NCBI RefSeq assembly: GCF_003270085.1
Contig: NZ_QFDQ01000051.1
Span: forward strand, 1-38,005
Direction of reading: 5' to 3'
Source: Streptomyces triticisoli
Lineage (GTDB): Bacteria; Actinomycetota; Actinomycetes; Streptomycetales; Streptomycetaceae
Length of the DNA stretch: 38,005 nt
This document shows, one piece after another, positions 1-7,729 of this stretch. Every line of letters starts with the position of its first letter. Within the stretch, counting starts at the first letter, position 1. A program made the position numbers and the translations under genes. The notes under the pieces were generated by a model that searched no databases, was not told where the DNA came from, and was given only the letters and a program-made list of their open reading frames with translations.

Positions 1-1
1 C

Positions 2-73
2 GACATCCATGACGCCTTCCTGCAGTTGGCTGTCTGCCTCATCCTGCACCGGCGCGTCCGAGCACTCTGTTAG
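2..73 (+). pseudogene. 3' end of an IS5-like transposase (partial)
   Basis: The window opens inside a reading frame that gives 23 residues (DIHDAFLQLAVCLILHRR...) and stops at TAG 71-73. The alternation of hydrophobic residues ending in an arginine-rich tail resembles the C-terminus of IS5-family transposases, where the last helix follows the catalytic domain. The gene starts outside the window, so it cannot be judged intact or broken. It borders the relaxase-like remnant and fits a mobile-DNA-rich left edge. The identification rests on a very short stretch. Confidence 0.35.
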
Positions 74-210
74 GACCTCTAAAGCGAGCCTGCGGCGACG
101 AGAGATGGGCCTTGAACGAACCTCACAACTCGAAGCGGCGGCGGGGCCGACCGCTCCCGCTGGGAGGCTCTGGAACTGCTCACCCCCAGAGGGTGTCCGT
201 GCGGTCGTGA

Positions 211-1155
211 TCAACGCCGTCGTGCCTGTGGCGGCTGCTGTGCTGGGACGGCTGCCGCCGTGTGGTCTGGAGCGTCGGGCCGCTGTGCTGCGCGGCCGAC
301 TCGTGCTGTGCTGCGGGCCTGTGCTGCGCGGGCTCGTGCGCTGGGTGCCGGCCTTGCGGTGAGGCGTTGGATGCGCCAGGTCAGGACTCGTGCGGGGTGG
401 CGGGTGTCGTCCAGGGTGCGCTGGTCGGCGACTGTCTGGAGGAGCCGCTCCGGGTCGTGTCCAGCTGCTTCTGCCTCGGCGGGGGCGGCGGTCAGAGCCT
501 CGAAGGCGGGGTCTTCGGTGATCTGCTCAGCGTGCTCGGGCACGACCTGGCGTAGGCGGCGGATCTGCCGTTGCACGGCCTGCTGGGGCGGTTGTCGCTG
601 GGCGAGAGCGGCCAGCGGAGCAGTGGCTACTTGGTCGTAGGCGGCCTGGAGGTGGAGCAGGGTCTGGTGGGCGGCGGCGACTTGCTGGTCGTGGTGGCGG
701 AGCTGGTGCCAGCGGGCGGTGGCGATGACGACGAGGATCGCGGCGTCGAGGAACATCGCCACGAGGGCACCGTCCGTGGGAATGGGCTCGCGGAGCATGG
801 TTCGTACGGCGCTGCGCAGGGCGCGGGCGTGGTGGTGTTCGGCCTGGATGCGGGAGCGGGTGGCGCGTTCGAACGCGGTCGCTGCTTCTCGGAGTTGGGG
901 TCGCAGGGGCTGGGGTGCGAGGAGGGGGAGGGCGTCGAGGGCTTCGCCGAAGGCGGCGAGGTGGGCCTGGGAGGCTCGGTCGTCGCTCTGGTCGAGGTGA
1001 TGAGGGATGCGCTCGGTGGCGGCGGTGGCCTGGTGCCAGGGATTGGGGCGGCGTTGGCCCGGCTTGCCGGTGGGCTGCGGGTCGATGGCCTTCAGTCGTT
1101 CTTGGATCTTCGGGAAGGACAAGTCCGGAGCGAGTCCGGAGCCGGAGTACCAAAT
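211..1155 (-). pseudogene. Putative relaxase/mobilization protein, C-terminal remnant
   Basis: The minus strand is open from about 1155 to a TGA at 211-213. The translation is alanine/arginine-rich and helical, with a probable membrane-like stretch (MFLDAAILVVIATARWH) and the segment ADQRTLDDTRHPARVLTWRI followed by a proline/alanine/arginine tail. This recalls the C-terminal region of mobilization/relaxase proteins on Streptomyces integrative plasmids, but no relaxase catalytic domain is present. The frame stays open further upstream (to 1485), but there it is only the antisense of the integrase, so the gene has lost its 5' part at the junction near 1150. It would be a conjugation cargo of the leftmost element. 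It could also be an unrelated coiled-coil protein. Confidence 0.45.
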
Positions 1156-1164
1156 GGGGCCGCT

Positions 1165-1911
1165 GGCCTCGCCCTGTACGCGCTGTTCCACCTGATCGCG
1201 TTCCGAGGGCTGCGACGGGGCGAGGCATGCGGGCAGAAATGTACCGACACCAACCTGAACGCCGGTCTCATCACCGTTGCTAAACAACTCGTCGTGGACG
1301 GCTGGGAGGTGTACGAGGACGACCCCAAGACCGATGCCGGCGCGCGGACCGTCGCGCTGGACTCCGACACGGTCCAGGCGCTCAAGCGGCACCGTGTCCA
1401 GCAGGACAAGGACCGCGAAGAGTGGGGGAGCGCCTGGGTGGAGACCGGCCGCGTCTTCACCAAGGAAAACGGCGAGATGCTCCACCCCGCCAACGTCACA
1501 CGGCGGTTCGTCGAGCTGTACGAGGAGATCGACCTACCGCCGGTCCGGCTCCACGATCTGCGTCACGGCGCGGCAACGCTGGCCCACGCGGCCGGTGCCG
1601 ACCTGAAGGACATCCAGGAGATGCTCGGCCACTCCTCGATCACCATCACGGCCGACACGTATACGAGCCTGCTCCCCGAGGCGGACCTGGCGATCGCCGA
1701 GGCCGCAGCCCGGCTTGTACCGCGCGCCCGCGTCACCTCCGAGAACACCGTTCCTGAAGCGGCACCCGACCCCGAGGGCGAGGAGGAGCCCGACGCGGAA
1801 TCCGTGCCGAACGGTGCTGATCCGTTGGGAGATATTTCGGAGATCAACTCTCCGTCCGCTCACGCACCGCTCACGCAAACGGCCCCGGACGAGGAGTCCG
1901 AGGCCGAATAG
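1165..1911 (+). pseudogene. Tyrosine recombinase (integrase), N-terminally truncated
   Basis: This is the catalytic half of a phage/ICE-type tyrosine recombinase that would cut and join DNA at the tRNA-Arg attachment site. From about 1165 the translation shows the box I arginine in GLRRGEA, the box II motif HDLRH, then LGHSSITITADTY with the His and the nucleophilic Tyr, and an acidic tail to TAG at 1909-1911. The N-terminal arm-binding and core-binding domains are missing. The upstream in-frame sequence is antisense to the relaxase-like remnant, so there is no native start. It ends 48 bases before the tRNA fragment at 1959, the usual int-att layout. It is likely inactive. Confidence 0.8.
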
Positions 1912-1919
1912 AGTGCCTC

Positions 1920-1939
1920 CCTGGGGAAGAAACCCCAGG
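1920..1939 (+). terminator. Hairpin between int remnant and att copy A
   Basis: A 7-bp stem (CCTGGGG / CCCCAGG, 1920-1926 with 1933-1939) with a 6-base AAGAAA loop lies just after the integrase stop and just downstream, in tRNA sense, of the tRNA fragment. Each att copy in this window has a hairpin at this place, so it probably served both as int terminator and as tRNA terminator. There is no clear U tract. Confidence 0.5.
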
Positions 1940-1958
1940 TCAGGGCGGTAATGCGTTG

Positions 1959-2000
1959 TGCCCCCGGCAGGATTCGAACCTGCGACACCCGCTTGAGGAG
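1959..2000 (-). repeat. att copy A: 3' part of tRNA-Arg(CCU)
   Basis: These 42 bases match the 3' part of the intact tRNA at 23154-23229 from the discriminator base to the anticodon loop, with one change (t to g at 1994). After 2000 the sequence leaves the tRNA (ttttcccgga). The break in the anticodon loop is the classic crossover place for actinomycete integrases that use tRNA genes. It is a relic attachment site marking an element boundary, not a functional tRNA. Confidence 0.85.
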
Positions 2001-2155
2001 TTTTCCCGGAGCGGGGCTGTGACCTGCGGAGACGTGGGCCGCAGGGTGTCTGACCAGGGGAAGGACTCCTCAGCGGTTCTCACGTGTTCACGGTGCTTCC
2101 CGTCCTCATGGGTGCTGAATGCGTGCCGGTGGACGCCGTCCGGCGAAGGCATGGG
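2001..2155. repeat. Element left-arm repeat, copy 1 (shared with 14621-14765)
   Basis: After the tRNA fragment about 150 bases are nearly the same as those following att copy C at 14621; the first 70 or so appear identical. A diverged version follows copy B at 4124. These are probably the attP arms (integrase arm-binding region) of related elements. No gene is seen between 2001 and the toxin stop at 2203. Confidence 0.65.
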
Positions 2156-2202
2156 TTGCTCGGGGAGCCGGTGAGCGGCCGGAGTGAGGGGCGGGTGTCT
2201 CC

Positions 2203-2649
2203 TCAGACTTTCTCGACTCGCACGGGGTGGCCCGCGAGGAGTTGGTTCATGTCGTCGGTGTCGGAGGTGAAGACGGTTGCCTGGGCTCCCTGTGCGGCTT
2301 CCCGTCCGGCCACAGCGGCCAGGATGGCGTCGAGGGCGTACTTGTGTCCGTGCAGGCCGGCTGCCTTCAGCATGTCGCGTGCCATGGCGGTCACCTGGTC
2401 GTCCGTGTGCACGATGCGGATCCGGGACAGCGTCCAGTTCCACAGTGCCTGCCTGGACGCTTCGCGCGGGTCCCATGCTTCCAGGGTCGTGAGCGCCGAG
2501 GTGACGATCGGGATGTCGAGCCGCGGGGCCGTCTTGATCAGCGCGGCCATCTCCCGGTCGCCCTGGACCGCCTTGGAGAGGGCCTCGGAGTCGAACACGA
2601 AGACGCGCTGGCGCGGCCGGTGCAGTTTCGCTCGGGCGGTGCGGCTCAC
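2203..2649 (-). CDS. PIN-domain toxin (VapC-like ribonuclease)
   Basis: A 148-residue PIN-domain protein, the probable RNase toxin of a type II toxin-antitoxin pair. The four acidic positions expected of PIN domains are visible: FDSEAL near residue 20, TLEAW, ALDAILA, and TSDTDD near the C-terminus. These would bind the catalytic metal. The GTG start at 2647-2649 overlaps the antitoxin stop by four bases (GTGA), so translation is likely coupled to the antitoxin, as is usual for vapBC operons. The pair sits in the element between att copies A and B, where such modules help stabilise the element. Confidence 0.8.
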   Translation of the reverse strand: MSRTARAKLHRPRQRVFVFDSEALSKAVQGDREMAALIKTAPRLDIPIVTSALTTLEAWDPREASRQALWNWTLSRIRIVHTDDQVTAMARDMLKAAGLHGHKYALDAILAAVAGREAAQGAQATVFTSDTDDMNQLLAGHPVRVEKV

Positions 2650-2912
2650 GCGGCCTCGTCCGAAGCCGATTGCTGCTCGTCGTGCCAGCCGTCGATGGCG
2701 GCGATGCGCTCCAGCGCTGCCTGCTGCTCGTCGTCCGTCACGGCGCCGTGCTCTTCCTCGAGCCGGTCGGCCAACTCGCGCAGTCGGTCCATGGCGTCCT
2801 GGTGTGCGGCGGCGGCCGCGATGTAGCCGGACACCCCGCGTGCGTCGACGCGCTCCTTGATCGATTCCACCAGCTCTTCCGGCACGGTGATGGTGATCTT
2901 CCGGGTTGCCAT
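2646..2912 (-). CDS. Ribbon-helix-helix antitoxin
   Basis: An 88-residue protein beginning MATRKITITVPEELVESIKE, a typical ribbon-helix-helix DNA-binding N-terminus (beta strand followed by two helices). The acidic helical remainder (RELADRLEEEHGAVTDDEQ) is probably the toxin-binding region. It lies directly upstream of the PIN toxin with a 4-base overlap. The start was taken at ATG 2910-2912 because the fold begins there. A perfect inverted repeat covers the start codon and suggests autoregulation. Confidence 0.8.
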   Translation of the reverse strand: MATRKITITVPEELVESIKERVDARGVSGYIAAAAAHQDAMDRLRELADRLEEEHGAVTDDEQQAALERIAAIDGWHDEQQSASDEAA

Positions 2913-2924
2913 ACTTCGAGTATG
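2910..2924. promoter_or_regulatory. Palindrome at the antitoxin start, probable operator
   Basis: CATACT-TCG-AGTATG is a perfect 6-bp inverted repeat overlapping the antitoxin start codon. Ribbon-helix-helix antitoxins normally repress their own promoter through short palindromes in this place. Binding is inferred. Confidence 0.45.
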
Positions 2925-3029
2925 CCATGTTCTGTGCGGTGCGGCCCGACCTTTCCTCACGCGACCGTGCCCATCTTTCAGGTCGAACGTACGTTCTGTG
3001 AAGGGGGTGTCCCATGAGGGCTGCAGCGG

Positions 3030-3923
3030 TCAGGCAGTCGTAGCGGGGCGCGGCTCGCCGTGGAAGACCTGACGGGTGTGCCAGTCGCGGTGAGCGGCGG
3101 CAACAGGGCGCGCGCCGGGCTGTGGGCCGACGAGTGGACGGCCCGCGAGGGCTATGACGTGCGCGCGGGCGGCTGCGCTGTGGCCGACGAAGCGCTGTGA
3201 GACCAGGATGCGGTGGCCGTCTCCCACACCGAGGACACCCTTGTCGAAGAGCTTGTGGTGCAGCGAGCACAGGCACAGCCCGTTCTCGATGTCGTCCGGG
3301 CCGCCGAACGCCCACCAGCGCACGTGGGCGGTCTCCAGCCCGACTGGCACCGCGCCGATCCTGCCGTCGTAACCGCAGAAGGCGCACCGGTACTCGTAGG
3401 CGGTCAGTACCAGCTCCCGCATCCGCGGGTCCCGCCGCCTGCGTGCCGTCGAGAGCTGCTCGGTCTCCGCCGGCTCCAGTTCCAGGCCGACGGCTTCGCA
3501 CAGTTCGCTGTGGAGGGAGGGTGGGAAGTGCAGGTCGAGCAGCAATCGTGCGATTCTGCCGAGCAGTTGCGGTTCACGTCGCAGCGCCGCTCTCAAGTCC
3601 GGCGCGAGTCGTCCGGTGGCGCCCGTCTCCCGTAGGTCCCGAACCCCACTTCCGGGGCTGCCAGGCCCGCGATCGGTGCGCACTTCCCATACGCCGTCGC
3701 TGACCAGGTGATGGAAGGGGTAGGCGGGCGTCGTCTTGTTGGGCGGGCCGTACTCGGTCAGCAGGCGCTGCAGGTCCTGCTCCACCGCGGTGTATTGCAG
3801 ATCGCCGTCGGCGTCCTCCTGGAACCGGCCGAGAGCGTACAGGAGCAGCAGCGGCTTGTGCGGAGCGCGAGTCCCACTCCTGGTCCACTGCCTCAGCTTC
3901 GCGATCCGTTCCAGCCAGTCCAT
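3030..3923 (-). CDS. McrA/HNH restriction endonuclease, phosphorothioate-DNA type
   Basis: A 297-residue protein with two parts. The N-terminus (MDWLERIAKLRQWTRSGTRAPHKPLLLLYALGRF) resembles the sulfur-binding domain of Streptomyces ScoMcrA/SprMcrA enzymes, which recognise phosphorothioate-modified DNA. The C-terminal half is an HNH nuclease with zinc/metal residues: CAFCGYDG, ETAHVRWWAFGG, and a CSLHH...KLFDKG segment. By family it is a type IV restriction enzyme that cuts modified incoming DNA. The start ATG 3921-3923 was chosen because homology begins there; upstream residues look like untranslated sequence. It lies 118 bases before the antitoxin on the same strand and seems intact. Confidence 0.8.
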   Translation of the reverse strand: MDWLERIAKLRQWTRSGTRAPHKPLLLLYALGRFQEDADGDLQYTAVEQDLQRLLTEYGPPNKTTPAYPFHHLVSDGVWEVRTDRGPGSPGSGVRDLRETGATGRLAPDLRAALRREPQLLGRIARLLLDLHFPPSLHSELCEAVGLELEPAETEQLSTARRRRDPRMRELVLTAYEYRCAFCGYDGRIGAVPVGLETAHVRWWAFGGPDDIENGLCLCSLHHKLFDKGVLGVGDGHRILVSQRFVGHSAAARAHVIALAGRPLVGPQPGARPVAAAHRDWHTRQVFHGEPRPATTA

Positions 3924-4031
3924 GGCGGCTGATCGTAGACGGGCCTTCTCAGGCACATGGCATGGGCGGGGTTGGAAAGCCCCACCTCTGCCCGCAGCCG
4001 CACGCGTGCCATATGCGTACCGCGAGTACGA

Positions 4032-4062
4032 AGGCCCTCCCGTCCGCCGGACGGAAGGGCCT
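4032..4062. terminator. Hairpin before att copy B
   Basis: A long stem pairs AGGCCCTCCCGTCC (4032-4045) with GGACGGAAGGGCCT (4049-4062), with one mismatch and a 3-base loop. A near-identical hairpin precedes att copy D at 19309. It sits where the tRNA terminator lies at the intact locus and also faces the McrA gene 5' side. Confidence 0.6.
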
Positions 4063-4081
4063 CTGACCAGGCGTTTTGCTG

Positions 4082-4123
4082 TGCCCCCGGCAGGATTCGA
4101 ACCTGCGACACCCGCTTTAGGAG
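4082..4123 (-). repeat. att copy B: 3' part of tRNA-Arg(CCU)
   Basis: Forty-two bases identical to the 3' part of the intact tRNA-Arg, breaking in the anticodon loop. The following arm (ttttccctgggc...) is a diverged version of the arms after copies A and C. It marks the border between the restriction/toxin compartment and the ADP-ribosylglycohydrolase compartment. Bases 4124-4401 hold only this arm and no gene I can support. Confidence 0.85.
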
Positions 4124-4401
4124 TTTTCCCTGGGCGGGGCTGTGACCTGCGGAAACGTCTGCTGATAGCTGTCTGGCCTGGGAAAACTCTCCTCAGCGGT
4201 TCTCACGTGTTCGCGGAGTTTCCCGGCCTCATGTGTGCCGAATGCGTTCTGGCCGGCCCCTCACTCGGGCAGGCGGTCAAGGGGCGTGCGGGGCGTTTCC
4301 CTTGCGTAGATGAGGTGGCCTGCGGGCGGGTGCAGCGTGGTGCAGTAGGCGAGGAGCTGGTCAAGGTCGGCCTCGGGGAAGCCCTCAGGGCGCTCGGCGG
4401 A

Positions 4402-7116
4402 TCACCAGCCGGGGTAGCGGTCCCACCAGTGCGGGTCCCAGCCTCCTCCGTACCCGCCGCCGCTGGGAGAGTCGACGATCTGGGCGACGAGGTCGCGGGC
4501 CAGGGTGTCGAGCACCCAGGCCAGTTCATGGCGGCTCACCAGGTCGACGGGCAGCGCCTCCGCGCCGTGTACCGCTCCGAGCAGCGCCCCGGTCACGCAG
4601 GCCACCGAGTCGCCGTCCGGCGCTCCGGCGGCGAAGCGCAGGGCGGCGTCCACCTGGTCCCGCTCCGGGAAGGACGCGGCGACGTACAGGCCGCCGAGCA
4701 GTGCCGAGGGCGCGGTGGCGTTCGGAGCGAGGTGGGCGAGCCGCTTCGGGTTGGCGGGATGCCGGTCGGCCTGTTCAAGTGCCTTGGTGAGCTGTTCGAG
4801 TTCCTCGGTGGTCAGGTTGGGGTCGGCGTCGGGAAGCGTGTGGATGGCGTCCCTCAGGGCTTGGTGCACATGCGGCTGCCCGGCGAACAGGGCCTCCTGC
4901 GCCTTGGGAGTGCTGGTCAGGCAGTGGGCGAGCAGCACGGTCGCGTGGGCGGCGGCGGACTGGGCGGCCGGGTCGCCGTGGGTGAGGGCGGCGATCTCGC
5001 GGGCCTGCGACGCCCCGTACTCCGGGCCTCTCCCGGCAAAAACCACGGCGACGGGGAGGGTACGGGTGAGCGCATGGCAGCCGCGGCTGGTCGTCGTCGG
5101 CTTCTCCGCGGTGCCCTGCTCGATCTTGGACAGGGCGGCCACGGTCGCCGGTGCCGAACCTCGCCGCTGTGCCAGCACGGGCACCTGGGCGAGCCAGCCG
5201 TCGGGCCACCGCTCGTCACCAGCCGTGACCCAGCGGCGCCGCATCCGCTCCACCTCTATGCCCTGCAGGGCGGACCACCGGCCGTAGGCATGCCATATCA
5301 CCGACGGAGGGTGGCAGATGCCCTTGTGGTCACCACGTACGAGAGCGCGGATCGTACCTTCGGCGGTGAAGCAGGCCAGCTGGGTGCTGACCCCGGCCCG
5401 CAACGTACCCTCGGCCGGCAGCTTGCCCCGGGCCGCGCCCAGCGTGTCGCCCACCGCCAGCCCGAGCAGCAACCCGCGCACCCGCGAGGCCGCCCACTTC
5501 TCCTGCAGGAACTCGGTCTGCCGCTCCGGCTCCGCGTCGCGCTCCTCCCGTACTTCCTCGACCTCTCCCGGCCGGCGCACCGAAGAGGTGCCGCCGCCGG
5601 CCGCCGGGGTGGCCAATGCGTGCACCGCATCGTGCAGTTCGGGGTGCGCCGACAGCTGCCAGCCGTGCAGCAGCACCTCACGCAGGTTGGACAGTGCGGT
5701 CTCGGTGTCGATCCCGGTGGCCAGGTGGCTGTAGACGGCGGCGACGGCGGGGGTGCGGCTCTGCCCGGCGGCGCAGTGCAGCAGGACCCGCTTGCCCTCC
5801 CGACGCAGCCGCAGCACCTCGCGGGCGGCCTGGTCGACGACGTAGTGGAGGTTGGCGTTGTTCCCGTCGCTGTCCACCAGCCAGACGCGCACGTGCTCGG
5901 CATCGGCACCGGGCAGGACGGGGTCCGTGCCCATGCGGCACAGCGACACCACCGCGTCGACGTCGACCGGCTCACCGCCCTGGAGCAGGGCGAGGTTGCC
6001 CAGCACCACCCCGGGGTCGTGCGGGTGGGGGATGGCGAAGCCGCGGGGCGCACCGGCCGGAGCGGGCACGCGGGCGGCCGAGGGCCAGCCTGCGGCGTCG
6101 TCGCTCCCGCCGCGGGCGGTGAGCACTGCCAGCCGGACCAGGTCGGCCTGCCGGTGGCCGGGCCAGCCGTGGACAGCCTGCTGCCACTGCAGCGGGATGC
6201 CGGAGCAGCCCCAGCGCGCGCCGAGCAGGGCGCCGGCGATCGCCGCGACGGTGTCGGTGTCCGTCCCGGCCCGGACCGCCGCCTCCAGGGCGAGAGACAG
6301 GTGCTGGGTGGGGAAGCTGCCCCCGGCGGGGTTCAGCTCGGGAACGGGCGTGCGCGCGATGGCCGACCAAGCGGCCTGGAACGCGTGAACGACCCAGCCG
6401 TTGTTGCCGAAGTGGTGCGGGGGGTGGGCCTCCGCCTCGTCCAGCCGCTCGGCCCACAGGGCTCGGCGCTCCGCGGGGAGCAGGTCCAGTCCGGCGCGTA
6501 CGCCGTCGAAGGTGCCCTCCAGCACCGCGGTACGGATACCGGAGCACCACAGCACGCAGGCGTCGGCGCAGTCGGGATCGGGGTGGGTGAGCGCGCTGAC
6601 CGCGACGGCCGCCTCGGCCATCTCCGCGGCGTCGCCCAGGTGGGCGAGGGCGACGATCCCGGTACGCATCAGTGAGCCATTGCCGGCGCTGTTCGCCTTG
6701 GCGGCAGTGAAGCTGCGGGCGACCTCCAGCATGGCCGCGCCCGGAGTTCCGGGCGCACGGCCGGCGGCATTCAGAACAGCTTTGGTCTGGTTCCCGACAT
6801 CACTGGCGCCCTCCCTCAGCCAGCGCTGGAAGTTCGCCGCGATCGCGTCGAGGGCCTCGGGGGCGCGCAGATCGGCTCCGGTCGCCGCTACATCGGCGAT
6901 GCACACCTGCATCTGGGTGTCGTCGGAGTACTCGCCGGGCTCGTACGGCCCCAGCCCGCCGCCGATCATCTGCGGCTGCTGGTCCTCGCGCAGCCTTGCC
7001 GCGAACTCGTAGGGCACGCCCAACGCGTCGCCCACGGCTGCCCCGAGCAGTACGCCGGCGGCCCGGTCGATGCCCAGGGAGTCCAAGTAGGGCTGGGGTT
7101 TACGGGCGTGGACCAT
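4402..7116 (-). CDS. ADP-ribosylglycohydrolase - dual-specificity phosphatase - ADP-ribosylglycohydrolase fusion
   Basis: A 904-residue three-domain protein. Residues ~15-340 form an ADP-ribosylglycohydrolase (DraG/ARH) domain with GAAVGDALG (25-33), the metal motif SDDTQM (64-69), GNGSLMR (145-151) and TDTDTV (285-290), all expected for an active enzyme that removes ADP-ribose. Residues ~360-500 look like a dual-specificity phosphatase with the CX5R loop HCAAGQSR (Cys448, Arg454) and an upstream VDSD that may supply the general acid. Residues ~540-890 are a second ARH-like domain with GLAVGDTLG, but DDT has become TAEGT and the late motif is DGDSVACVTG, so its metal site looks lost. Start ATG 7114-7116 has GGAGG four bases upstream. 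It stands alone in its compartment, so its substrate is unknown. Confidence 0.8.
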   Translation of the reverse strand: MVHARKPQPYLDSLGIDRAAGVLLGAAVGDALGVPYEFAARLREDQQPQMIGGGLGPYEPGEYSDDTQMQVCIADVAATGADLRAPEALDAIAANFQRWLREGASDVGNQTKAVLNAAGRAPGTPGAAMLEVARSFTAAKANSAGNGSLMRTGIVALAHLGDAAEMAEAAVAVSALTHPDPDCADACVLWCSGIRTAVLEGTFDGVRAGLDLLPAERRALWAERLDEAEAHPPHHFGNNGWVVHAFQAAWSAIARTPVPELNPAGGSFPTQHLSLALEAAVRAGTDTDTVAAIAGALLGARWGCSGIPLQWQQAVHGWPGHRQADLVRLAVLTARGGSDDAAGWPSAARVPAPAGAPRGFAIPHPHDPGVVLGNLALLQGGEPVDVDAVVSLCRMGTDPVLPGADAEHVRVWLVDSDGNNANLHYVVDQAAREVLRLRREGKRVLLHCAAGQSRTPAVAAVYSHLATGIDTETALSNLREVLLHGWQLSAHPELHDAVHALATPAAGGGTSSVRRPGEVEEVREERDAEPERQTEFLQEKWAASRVRGLLLGLAVGDTLGAARGKLPAEGTLRAGVSTQLACFTAEGTIRALVRGDHKGICHPPSVIWHAYGRWSALQGIEVERMRRRWVTAGDERWPDGWLAQVPVLAQRRGSAPATVAALSKIEQGTAEKPTTTSRGCHALTRTLPVAVVFAGRGPEYGASQAREIAALTHGDPAAQSAAAHATVLLAHCLTSTPKAQEALFAGQPHVHQALRDAIHTLPDADPNLTTEELEQLTKALEQADRHPANPKRLAHLAPNATAPSALLGGLYVAASFPERDQVDAALRFAAGAPDGDSVACVTGALLGAVHGAEALPVDLVSRHELAWVLDTLARDLVAQIVDSPSGGGYGGGWDPHWWDRYPGW

Positions 7117-7280
7117 GAGGCCTCCATGTGGTGCGGCGGCGCACGTTCATGAGCCGGGCAGTGGCGGGCGGGCAGCGATTCTAGGCGTGAGCAGTCGGGG
7201 GTGGCACAGCCGCAACCGGCAGGCTGAAGAAGTCGGCTCATCGGCGGCCTGGTGCTGCGCCGGATTGACACGACACCTCG

Positions 7281-7303
7281 ATTATCGTCAAGGAGACGAT
7301 AGT
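7281..7303. promoter_or_regulatory. Palindrome ATTATCGTC-N5-GACGATAGT, candidate operator
   Basis: Arms 7281-7289 and 7295-7303 match at eight of nine positions around AAGGA. TTGACA lies 10 bases upstream (7265-7270), and AAGGAG inside the palindrome is well placed as a ribosome binding site for GTG 7302. The form is that of a site for a dimeric repressor; no cognate regulator is adjacent. Confidence 0.45.
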
Positions 7304-7541
7304 GAGTGCTTGTCAGGACGGGCGGCAAAGGGGTTCACGGCAGTACTCGTGTGGCGAACTCGCCCGGTCGAACGGCGAGGGAGGCCACATCGACCGATGG
7401 GCAGCCGCTCACCGACCTCGTGGCCGTGTCTCCGCAGGGGCTCGACCGGGGAGTGTGCCGAGTCGTGATTGGTATGCGGGATGTGCCTTCGCGGCACGGT
7501 CCGGTCCGGTGGAGCGTCTTACTCGACGCGAGTGCAACTGA
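7302..7541 (+). CDS. Possible small protein, unrecognised
   Basis: An open frame of 79 residues starts at GTG 7302 with AAGGAG six bases upstream, right after the palindrome. The product (MSACQDGRQRGSRQYSC...) is arginine/serine-rich with four cysteines and no recognisable domain or membrane segment. The ribosome site and the operator-like element argue for expression, but composition gives little support, and it may be the degraded start of a lost gene. Confidence 0.25.
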   Translation: MSACQDGRQRGSRQYSCGELARSNGEGGHIDRWAAAHRPRGRVSAGARPGSVPSRDWYAGCAFAARSGPVERLTRRECN

Positions 7542-7729
7542 GCAACCAAGGTTGGGAGTTAACCGATCGCACCTGCCGATCGCCGAGTACGGCCCGTACC
7601 CCGAGCGGCTGCCCCGTGACTGGCGGTGTCCCGTCTCGGTGAGGTTCAGCCGATGCCGTCAGGAGCGAGCGAGTGCCGAGCGGCGAAACCAGGTCGACGT
7701 AGGTCAGTGCGGTACCCGATCATGCGTTC

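Larger units (their letters stand above)
7117..7729. other. Gene-poor stretch with a palindrome and a possible small ORF
   Basis: No recognised gene lies between the fusion protein and the DUF6584-like gene. The stretch holds a TTGACA at 7265, a strong palindrome at 7281-7303 and a 79-codon open frame at 7302-7541 (described separately). From 7542 to 7729 nothing is seen. Confidence 0.4.

Noticed and set aside
571..1164. Possible N-terminal half of the integrase on the plus strand
   Set aside because: The frame is open but reads Gly/Val/Glu-rich nonsense, whereas the minus strand reads as a helical protein; no recombinase core-binding domain is present.
3736..6675. A 979-codon plus-strand open frame
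   Set aside because: It runs antisense to the McrA end and the ADP-ribosylglycohydrolase fusion; its product is Gly/Val/Arg-rich without domains, while the minus strand has clear motifs.
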